Part shown: one piece after another, positions 57,639 to 64,000 of the stretch
Position numbering within the stretch: the first letter of the stretch is position 1
Layout of the letters: each line of letters opens with the position of its first letter
Source: Bartonella sp. HY038
GTDB taxonomy: Bacteria; Pseudomonadota; Alphaproteobacteria; Rhizobiales; Rhizobiaceae
Assembly: GCF_014117425.1 (NCBI RefSeq)
Contig: NZ_CP059725.1
Location: 2,356,001 to 2,420,000, forward strand
Direction: 5' to 3'
Length of the DNA: 64,000 nt
Notes under the pieces: generated by a model
What the model was told of the DNA's origin: nothing
What the model saw: the letters and a program-made list of their open reading frames with translations, nothing else
The model's database searches: none
Made by a program: the position numbers and the translations under genes

Positions 57639-57666
57639 CTACCATTAATTTTAAACATAATGGTAG
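57639..57666 (-). terminator. Hairpin at the 3' end of tRNA-Met
   Basis: CTACCATTA pairs with TAATGGTAG across ten bases. On the minus strand the first arm includes the last six bases of the tRNA (CTACCA), and TCCTTATTTT follows the second arm. Confidence 0.55.
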
Positions 57667-57737
57667 CGGAGGAGGGATTCGAACCCCCGACACAAGGATT
57701 ATGATTCCTCTGCTCTAACCTACTGAGCTACTCCGCC
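57661..57737 (-). tRNA. tRNA-Met (CAT), elongator type
   Basis: A 77-base cloverleaf: acceptor GGCGGAG with CTCCGCT, D arm GCTC..GAGC, anticodon stem GAGGA/TCCTT with loop ATCATAA (anticodon CAT), T arm with TTCGAAT, and an encoded CCA. The first base pair is G-T, not the unpaired C1-A72 type of the initiator. Ile2 tRNAs also carry CAT, so elongator Met is the likely but not the only reading. Confidence 0.93.
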
Positions 57738-57907
57738 AAATCAACAAATAATCAATTCTGCAAATCAATTTTGTTGCCGATTTCGCTGTCGGTGGCGTGG
57801 ATATAAAGGGCTAAAATTAATCTGTCAAGCATTGTTTATCGCTTTATCTCTTGTCATATGACGATAAGGCGGATATTGAAACAATATTATTAAAGGAATG
57901 GATTGAA

Positions 57908-58888
57908 ATGTCGCCACGCGTAGCAGTTTTAGGATGCGGTTATTGGGGGAGTAACCATATTCGCACTTTAAAAGGCCTTGGAGCATTGGCCGCGGTTTCT
58001 GACGCTAATACCGACCGCGCCGAGGGCTTTGCAGCTGAACATGATGTCGAGGCAATTGCTATTGATGATTTGTTCACTCGTCCAGATATTGATGCAATTG
58101 TCATGGCTTTGCCACCCCAGTTTCATGCTCAAAATGCGATTCGCGCTGTAGAAAACGGCAAAGATGTTCTTGTGGAAAAGCCAATCGCCCTCAATGTTGA
58201 AGATGCTGAACGAGAAGTTAGAATTGCTGAAGAAAATAAACGCATTTTTATGGTTGGCCATGTTTTGCGCTTTCACCCAGCTTTTGAAAAACTCATGGAG
58301 CTCGTCAATTCTGGTGAATTGGGTGAGATAAAATATATTCATAGCCACCGTATGGGGCTTGGTAAATTCCATACTGAAAGCGATGCATTATGGGATCTTG
58401 CCCCCCACGATCTTTCAATGATTCTTGCTTTAACTGGCTGCGAACCATCAGAAATTCGCGGCGAAGGTGCGGCGATTATTGACCAATTATCTGATTTTGC
58501 CCATGTCCATATGGTATTTCCCAATGGTTTACGCAGCCATTTGGTAGCATCGCGCCTTAATCCCTACCGTGAGCGGCGTTTAACTGTCGTCGGCACCAAA
58601 GCTATGGCGGTGTTTGATGATGTTGAGCCATGGGAGCGTAAACTTGGTATTTATCGCTTTGCGGTTTGGCAGGATAATGGCCAATGGGCATTTACTGCCA
58701 ATGAGCCTGAATATCTTGCCGTAAACGAAGGCATGCCTTTGACACGCGAATTGCAGCATTTCTTACATTGTATAGAAACGCGTAGCGAGCCGCGCACCAA
58801 TGGCCATGAAGCGATTGCAGTATTGAAAATTCTAACTGCTGGCAGTGTGAATCATAGTGGTGCAAGAACTATGCGTGACTTGCTTTAA
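57908..58888 (+). CDS. gnnA: Gfo/Idh/MocA oxidoreductase, probable UDP-GlcNAc 3-dehydrogenase
   Basis: The protein has 326 residues. The Rossmann motif GCGYWG is at 9-14 and the catalytic EKP at 90-92. WDLAPHDLSMILALTG resembles the WlbA/GnnA segment. With the aminotransferase gene that follows it fits GnnA, which oxidises UDP-GlcNAc at C3 on the way to the 2,3-diamino sugar of lipid A known in Brucella and Bartonella. It could instead serve O-antigen sugars, as WlbA does. The ATG at 57908 has AAAGGA upstream. A frame from 57851 is less likely. The symbol rests on context. Confidence 0.78.
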   Translation: MSPRVAVLGCGYWGSNHIRTLKGLGALAAVSDANTDRAEGFAAEHDVEAIAIDDLFTRPDIDAIVMALPPQFHAQNAIRAVENGKDVLVEKPIALNVEDAEREVRIAEENKRIFMVGHVLRFHPAFEKLMELVNSGELGEIKYIHSHRMGLGKFHTESDALWDLAPHDLSMILALTGCEPSEIRGEGAAIIDQLSDFAHVHMVFPNGLRSHLVASRLNPYRERRLTVVGTKAMAVFDDVEPWERKLGIYRFAVWQDNGQWAFTANEPEYLAVNEGMPLTRELQHFLHCIETRSEPRTNGHEAIAVLKILTAGSVNHSGARTMRDLL

Positions 58889-59051
58889 AGCGTTATTGTT
58901 TTATTATAAGTCATGCGTTCAACAGCTGTTACAGTTGTTATCAATCTTGTGAACGCTCACCTGTAGCCATTCACAAAAATCAGGATTAAAACAGATTATG
59001 TTTTGATTCGGTGGTTATAGACCATCATTTTTAAGAAGCGGAGCCGCCCTT

Positions 59052-60170
59052 ATGCAATTTATAGATCTTGGCGCCCAGCGCGCGCGCATTGAAGATAAAA
59101 TCAACGCTGCAGTTTTAAAAGTTATTGCTGATGGGCGTTATATTTTAGGGCCGGAAGTAGCACAGTTTGAAAAAGAACTTGCAGATTATATTGGTGTAAA
59201 GCATGTCATTGCCTGCGCTAATGGCACAGATGCTTTAGTTATGCCATTAATGGCCAAAGGAATTGGTCCAGGGGACGCAGTTTTTTGTCCAAGCTTTACC
59301 TTTGCGGCAACGGCTGAAGTCATTGCCCTTGTAGGTGCTGAGCCTGTATTTATCGATGTTTTGCCCGATACTTATAATATCGACACAAAGCAACTTAAAG
59401 AAGCAATCCAAATGATTAAAAAAGAAGGTCGCCTTACGCCAAAGGCGATTATTCCGGTTGATATATTTGGTCTTCCAGCCGATTATAAGGCAATTAACGC
59501 CATTGCTGGCGAAGAGGGTTTATTTGTCATTGAAGATGCCGCGCAATCAATCGGCGGTAAAAGCGATAATACTATGTGTGGTGCTTATGGTGACGTTGCA
59601 TCGACTAGCTTCTACCCAGCCAAACCTTTGGGTTGCTATGGTGATGGCGGCGCTATGTTTACTGATAGTGACGAACTTGCCGATATTTTACGCTCAATCC
59701 TTTTCCACGGTAAAGGCGAAACCCAATATGACAATGTTCGCATTGGTTTAAATTCACGTCTTGATACTATCCAAGCCGCTATTTTGATTGAAAAATTAGC
59801 CATCCTAGAAGACGAAATGCAAAAGCGTGAAATTATTGGTAAGCGTTACAATGATGGCTTAAAAGATGTTGTCAAAACACCTGTTATTCCTGCAAATACG
59901 CGTTCTGCCTATGCGCAATATACAATTGAAGCAGAAAACCGCGATGGTTTGCGCGCCCATTTGCAAGAAAAGGCCATTCCATCAGTAATTTACTATGTGA
60001 AGCCTTTACACCTGCAAACAGCCTATAAGGACTTTGCCCGCGCGCAAGACAGCTTGCCCGTATCTGAAGGTCTTGCAGAAAGAGTGTTGAGCCTTCCAAT
60101 GCATCCTTATTTAAGCGAAAGCGACCAAGATAAGATAATAGAGGAAATCAGAGCTTTTTATAAAAAATAA
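59052..60170 (+). CDS. gnnB: DegT/DnrJ/EryC1 sugar aminotransferase
   Basis: This PLP enzyme aminates a 3-keto nucleotide sugar. It has 372 residues. Motifs are IDLGAQRARIEDKI and DGRYILGPEV at the N-terminus, ACANGTDALVM, SFTFAATAEVIALVGAEPVFIDV, VIEDAAQSIGG, and the PLP lysine K191 in FYPAKPLGCYGDGG. It is close to WbpE/WlbC and GnnB enzymes. As partner of the upstream dehydrogenase it probably makes UDP-GlcNAc3N for lipid A, or an O-antigen amino sugar. A GGAG site lies nine to ten bases before the ATG. A 163-base gap separates the two genes. Confidence 0.82.
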   Translation: MQFIDLGAQRARIEDKINAAVLKVIADGRYILGPEVAQFEKELADYIGVKHVIACANGTDALVMPLMAKGIGPGDAVFCPSFTFAATAEVIALVGAEPVFIDVLPDTYNIDTKQLKEAIQMIKKEGRLTPKAIIPVDIFGLPADYKAINAIAGEEGLFVIEDAAQSIGGKSDNTMCGAYGDVASTSFYPAKPLGCYGDGGAMFTDSDELADILRSILFHGKGETQYDNVRIGLNSRLDTIQAAILIEKLAILEDEMQKREIIGKRYNDGLKDVVKTPVIPANTRSAYAQYTIEAENRDGLRAHLQEKAIPSVIYYVKPLHLQTAYKDFARAQDSLPVSEGLAERVLSLPMHPYLSESDQDKIIEEIRAFYKK

Positions 60171-60196
60171 GTAAAATTTTTGATCCTCCCAATGAC

Positions 60197-60228
60197 AAGC
60201 CCTTGATGTTTTAGCGCATCAAGGGCTT
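60197..60228 (+). terminator. Terminator after the aminotransferase gene
   Basis: AAGCCCTTGATG pairs perfectly with CATCAAGGGCTT around an eight-base loop, followed by TAAATT. The T run is weak. Confidence 0.65.
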
Positions 60229-60281
60229 TAAATTATCTGCCATATAAAAACGATAGCCGATTTATCTTGGAGCAGAACTTA

Positions 60282-61463
60282 TTAATCCGGCCATTTCCAG
60301 CCAACGCGGTTGATAAGATTGTTATCTTTAAACGTTGTTTCGCTAAATTCTTTATAAAGATTCAATATGGTGCCATGGCCTTGTTTTTCCAATAAATCAA
60401 CCAATGGCTGTGCATGCGATACAACAATGAGCTGCATGTTTTTGGAAGCAGCACAGATAAGCTTAGCCAAGGCCGGTAATAAATCTGGGTGTAGACTTGT
60501 TTCAGGCTCGTTTAAAACCATCAAGCTTGGTGGCCGTGGGGTTAATAAAGCGGCGAGCAACATAATATAGCGTATGGTTCCATCGGATAATTCCGCAGCT
60601 TTTAAAGGGCGTAATATTCCATTTTGACGCATTTGCAGACCAAACCAACCTTCATGGTGGGTAATATCAATTTCAGCCTCTGGAAAAGCAAGGTCGATCA
60701 TCTCAGCCAACAAATTATAATCACCAATTTGCAGAATAGTTTGAAGGGCAGCGGCAACGTCGCTACCATCATTGGCCATAATAGGTGTATAAGTGCCAAT
60801 CTGTGGCTTCCTTGACGGTGCATCGCTATCGGTACGCAGATGATCATAAAACCGCCATGTAAGCAGCGTTTCCCGTAGTTCTAACAATTGTGGTGAAGCC
60901 TGCGGATCGCCAGCAATAAGGCACATGCTCTCATAATCAGAAAGTTCCAAACGCGATGGAGTAAGTTCGCCCTCTAAGTCACGCAACGACAATAAAGCGC
61001 CCTTGCGCAAGGCATGAATGCTTGATTGACGTAAAGCACCACTCCATAAGGTTTCCCGTTTAAAAAGTGGATCATATCGAAAGGGCCCCATGCTTTCTAA
61101 AGAGCTATTTAACGCCCCACTTGTAGGAAAACCAAGTTCCACTGCATAACTCATGTTACGGCTTGAAAATCCTAGCTTTAAACGCTTTTTTTGACTTGAT
61201 ACAGTACCTTGTATGGCGACGCGCCCTGAACGCATATCTCTGGTAATTTTTTCAGGCCCAGCCCAAAATACTGATTGGATTCCTCCTTCTTTAGCTAAAT
61301 TACCAACAAGCTCACCATTTGCTGCTGAAGCCAAAAGGCGTAATGAGCGGTAAAGATTAGATTTGCCCGCGCCATTAGCGCCGGTTATAATGGTAAGATT
61401 GTCTAGTGGCACAATGAGATCGCGGATTGAGCGATAACCAGATATTGCTAATGTATCAATCAT
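60282..61463 (-). CDS. Stand-alone ABC/RecF-type ATPase (AAA_21-like)
   Basis: The protein has 393 residues. Walker A GANGAGKSN is at 28-36, the signature-like AELSDGTIRYIMLLAALL near residue 300, Walker B SLMVLNEPETSLHPDLLP, and a switch histidine in VVSHAQPLVD. It starts with the RecF-like LAISGYRSIRDL. It is too short for a long coiled coil, and no Toprim or nuclease domain is seen, which argues against OLD or RloC. No partner gene is adjacent. The function is unknown, perhaps linked to DNA maintenance. Confidence 0.8.
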   Translation of the reverse strand: MIDTLAISGYRSIRDLIVPLDNLTIITGANGAGKSNLYRSLRLLASAANGELVGNLAKEGGIQSVFWAGPEKITRDMRSGRVAIQGTVSSQKKRLKLGFSSRNMSYAVELGFPTSGALNSSLESMGPFRYDPLFKRETLWSGALRQSSIHALRKGALLSLRDLEGELTPSRLELSDYESMCLIAGDPQASPQLLELRETLLTWRFYDHLRTDSDAPSRKPQIGTYTPIMANDGSDVAAALQTILQIGDYNLLAEMIDLAFPEAEIDITHHEGWFGLQMRQNGILRPLKAAELSDGTIRYIMLLAALLTPRPPSLMVLNEPETSLHPDLLPALAKLICAASKNMQLIVVSHAQPLVDLLEKQGHGTILNLYKEFSETTFKDNNLINRVGWKWPD

Positions 61464-61696
61464 TATTTAACCTTAAAACGAAACGTCCTGATAACCTTTA
61501 CTTGTAAACTTTGTAGATAGATTATCACAGCGAAAATATACATCAAGTCAGATAACTCATAAATATATGAATTTAAATATTTTTTTATTGTATCAGTATT
61601 TCGTTTGTCATGTGGGTAAGTTTATGGTTAATCGCTCTGTACACATCTTGTTAATAAAATTGGTTTTATGCTTTTACCTCAATTAGAGGTATTAAC

Positions 61697-62278
61697 ATGT
61701 CGCGCATTTTGTTTTTTTTAACGCTAGTGGCGTTATTAGCTGGGTGTGCAAGCGCTCCCACTCGTACGACCAATGCTTGTGCTGTTCTTGACCAAAAGAA
61801 CGGCTTTTTCACCAATTGGGAACGCTCTGTAAAAAAAGCCGAGCGCGAATATGGTATTCCAACACCTGTAATTTTGGCAACCATGTATGCAGAATCAAAT
61901 TTCAAGCACAATGCGCGCCCACCACGAACTAAATTACTTGGCTTTATCCCTTGGAAGCGCCAATCAAGCGCATATGGTTATGCACAAGCGCTTGATGGGA
62001 CTTGGGATCGCTATCGCCGCGAAACGGGGCGCACGGGTGCAAAGCGCAATAATTTTGAAGATGCTGCCCGTTTTATCGCTTGGTACCACCGCCAAAGTGT
62101 ACAAAAAAATGGTGTCGCACCCCATGATGCCTATAATCTTTATCTCAATTATTATCTTGGACATACAGGCTATGCACGCGGCAATGGACGCGGTGGCATT
62201 GCCGGGCGCGGTGCGCAGCGCGCGCAAACAATGAGCCGCCAATATGATATGCAATTGCGCCAATGCGGCCGCCGATAA
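61697..62278 (+). CDS. Lysozyme-like (transglycosylase SLT-type) lipoprotein
   Basis: The protein has 193 residues. A lipoprotein signal ends in LLAGC, with C17 as the lipidated residue. The globular part has the lytic transglycosylase start ILATMYAESNFKHNARPP, where E66 is the likely catalytic glutamate, then SAYGYAQALDGTWDRYRRETG and NLYLNYYLGHTGYARGN. This suggests a small outer-membrane-anchored enzyme that cuts peptidoglycan. AGAGGT precedes the ATG. It is not part of an obvious operon. Confidence 0.82.
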   Translation: MSRILFFLTLVALLAGCASAPTRTTNACAVLDQKNGFFTNWERSVKKAEREYGIPTPVILATMYAESNFKHNARPPRTKLLGFIPWKRQSSAYGYAQALDGTWDRYRRETGRTGAKRNNFEDAARFIAWYHRQSVQKNGVAPHDAYNLYLNYYLGHTGYARGNGRGGIAGRGAQRAQTMSRQYDMQLRQCGRR

Positions 62279-62457
62279 AATTATAAACATATTAAACCAA
62301 TAGAGCCTAATTGGCCCTATTGGTTGGGCATAGTCCAAAAATGTTTGTCATTTTAATTTCATCATTTCCATCAAAAATGTCTTAATAATAAAGAATTCTA
62401 TTGCGCTTGACGCATGTTTGGTTAAAAAATCAAAATATTGATTTTAGGGAGATATCC

Positions 62458-63366
62458 ATGAGCGATAATTTTGATAGCCAGCAAGAAATTTTTGAAAAGC
62501 AGGCCGCACTGCTTTCTGCCGCCCTTCCCTATATGCAACGCTATGAAAACAAAACTGTCGTTGTAAAATATGGTGGCCACGCCATGGGTGATCCTGAACT
62601 TGGACGCGCTTTTGCTCGTGACATCGCATTGTTAAAACAATCTGGCATTAATCCTATTGTTGTTCATGGTGGCGGTCCACAAATTGCCACCATGTTGCAA
62701 AAATTGGGTCTTGAATCAAAATTTGAAGGTGGCTTACGCGTCACCGATGCAAAAACCGTTGAAATTGTTGAAATGGTTCTTGCAGGCTCAATTAACAAAG
62801 AAATCGTTGCTATGATCAATGCTGAAGGTGAATGGGCGATTGGTCTTTGCGGTAAAGACGGCAATATGGTTTTTGCCGAGAAAGCACGAAAAACCGTTAT
62901 TGACCCTGATTCCAACATTGAGCGTGTGCTTGATCTTGGCTTTGTTGGCGAGCCAGTGGAAGTTGATCGCACATTATTAGATTTACTCGCCCGCTCAGAA
63001 ATGATTCCAGTTATTGCACCAGTTGCACCGGGGCGCGATGGTCATACCTATAATATCAATGCTGATACATTTGCTGGCGCTATTGCTGGTGCATTAACTG
63101 CAAAGCGTCTTTTATTCTTGACGGACGTTCCGGGCGTTCTTGATGAAAATGGTAAATTGCTCAAAGAATTAACGGTAAGCGAAGCGCGCCGTATGATTGA
63201 AAAAGGCACAATTAGCGGTGGCATGATTCCCAAGGTAGAGACCTGCATTGAAGCCATTCAGCGCGGGGTTGAAGGTGTGGTTATTCTTAATGGTAAAACC
63301 GCCCATTCAGTCTTGCTTGAGCTGTTTACCGAGCGCGGTGCCGGCACTTTGATTGTGCGCGGATAA
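62458..63366 (+). CDS. argB: Acetylglutamate kinase
   Basis: The enzyme phosphorylates N-acetylglutamate in arginine synthesis. It has 302 residues. Motifs are [12 protein letters not shown] at the N-terminus, [13 protein letters not shown], the NAG-binding [36 protein letters not shown], and the C-terminal SGGMIPKVE. The N-terminal extension before the kinase fold matches the arginine-inhibited hexameric type. AGGGAG precedes the ATG at 62458. A frame from 62401 lacks a ribosome site. A HAD gene follows after eight bases, the order seen in Brucella. Confidence 0.96.
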   Translation: MSDNFDSQQEIFEKQAALLSAALPYMQRYENKTVVVKYGGHAMGDPELGRAFARDIALLKQSGINPIVVHGGGPQIATMLQKLGLESKFEGGLRVTDAKTVEIVEMVLAGSINKEIVAMINAEGEWAIGLCGKDGNMVFAEKARKTVIDPDSNIERVLDLGFVGEPVEVDRTLLDLLARSEMIPVIAPVAPGRDGHTYNINADTFAGAIAGALTAKRLLFLTDVPGVLDENGKLLKELTVSEARRMIEKGTISGGMIPKVETCIEAIQRGVEGVVILNGKTAHSVLLELFTERGAGTLIVRG

Positions 63367-63374
63367 GTATTTTT

Positions 63375-64000
63375 ATGGGCGCGCAAAACTTTCCAACGGA
63401 AAAAATAGATTATTGGGTGTTTGATCTTGATAACACCCTTTATCCACCAGGTGACCATCTTTTTTCACAAGTGGATATTAAAATGACTGACTATGTCAGC
63501 AACTTGCTAAACATGGATAGGATAAGTGCGCGCCAATTACAAAAAGACCTTTATCGTGATTATGGTACTACCCTATCTGGTTTAATGCATCTTTATGACA
63601 TTGATCCAGAAGATTTTTTAAATAAAGTCCATGATATCGATTATAGCTGGCTAAGCCCAGCGCCAATTCTTAGGCAAAATTTGCAAAGGCTTACGGGCAA
63701 AAAATACATCTTCACCAATGGTGATTACAATCATGCTATAAATGTATTAACAAGGCTTGGCATTGAAAACGTATTTGATGGCATATTTGACATTAAGGCG
63801 GCTCGATATATTCCAAAGCCCAAGCAAGAGGCCTATGATATTTTTATAAAGAAATTTGCCATAGATCCAAGCCGCGCGGTTATGTTTGAAGATCTTGTCC
63901 GCAATTTGAAAGTGCCAAAATCTTTACAAATGCAAACAGTATTAATAGAACCTATACTACAAGCAACTCAAACCCATGATACACCACAAGGTGATGATAG
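63375..64000 (+). CDS. HAD-family pyrimidine 5'-nucleotidase, 3' end outside window
   Basis: The frame is open to the right edge, about 208 residues. It begins MGAQNFPTEKIDYWVFDLDNTLYPP, where D17 and D19 of the DLDNT motif are the HAD nucleophile and acid. YIFTNGD is motif II, the lysine of PKPKQEAY motif III, and MFEDLVRNLKVPK motif IV. It matches the SDT1/pyrimidine 5'-nucleotidase branch. It starts eight bases after argB and probably shares its transcript. Confidence 0.9.
   Translation, partial: MGAQNFPTEKIDYWVFDLDNTLYPPGDHLFSQVDIKMTDYVSNLLNMDRISARQLQKDLYRDYGTTLSGLMHLYDIDPEDFLNKVHDIDYSWLSPAPILRQNLQRLTGKKYIFTNGDYNHAINVLTRLGIENVFDGIFDIKAARYIPKPKQEAYDIFIKKFAIDPSRAVMFEDLVRNLKVPKSLQMQTVLIEPILQATQTHDTPQGDD

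Noticed and set aside
60282..61463. An OLD or RloC defence nuclease
   Set aside because: No Toprim or nuclease motif and no partner gene were found.
1..64000. CRISPR arrays, rRNA operons, prophage
   Set aside because: No regularly spaced repeats, rRNA sequence or phage structural genes were seen in the window.

Overview
The window is an AT-rich chromosomal segment of an alphaproteobacterium, most likely a Hyphomicrobiales member close to Brucellaceae/Bartonellaceae. The reasons are an Omp2-type Brucella porin, the infA-maf and argB-HAD nucleotidase pairs, a tRNA-Arg(CCU) gene split by a group I intron (a known trait of this group), and an adjacent GnnA/GnnB-like pair of the kind that builds diaminoglucose lipid A. 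No rRNA, CRISPR or prophage was seen. Base composition was judged by eye only.

Layout. 0-11 kb: end of ilvD, purA, a complete sulfate ABC operon (sbp-cysT-cysW-cysA, minus strand), an orphan Imm10-like small gene, a polar amino acid ABC transporter without a binding protein, and pyrF. 11-21 kb: a CoA-transferase, a porin gene broken by one extra base, maf, infA, a secreted SH3 protein, accA, xerD, and aroB without its usual partner aroK. 20.7-23.4 kb: the intron-split tRNA-Arg, a LysE exporter, a complete 707-bp IS1595-family element with 8-bp target duplications, and an unknown gene interrupted by an in-frame stop. 23.4-27.4 kb: an M20 amidohydrolase, an MHS transporter and a divergent LysR regulator, then a very small membrane protein. 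27.6-32.3 kb: a tandem glycine riboswitch followed by gcvT-gcvH-gcvP.

32.3-37.4 kb holds a minus-strand group: TonB receptor, MFS transporter and methyltransferase, translationally coupled, with a TetR regulator just downstream. A perfect 15-bp palindrome lies in the receptor promoter. 37.7-38.8 kb is a TerC/Alx membrane protein.

39.4-57.4 kb is the most distinctive region: two convergent operons devoted to taking up and cleaving amide or peptide compounds. The plus-strand operon has an APC permease, a class III aminotransferase and an amidase-signature enzyme. The minus-strand operon of nine genes has an M81/MlrC peptidase, a Dpp/Gsi-type ABC transporter with a fused double ATPase, two M20 peptidases, an Ntn (penicillin-acylase family) hydrolase without a signal peptide, and two tandem paralogous binding proteins. 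The operons meet at a strong two-way terminator. Together they encode five amide-bond hydrolases of four families, so the region looks like a nitrogen or carbon scavenging module whose substrate is unknown.

57.6-64 kb: tRNA-Met, gnnA/gnnB candidates, a stand-alone ABC-type ATPase, a lysozyme-like lipoprotein, argB, and a HAD nucleotidase cut by the window edge.
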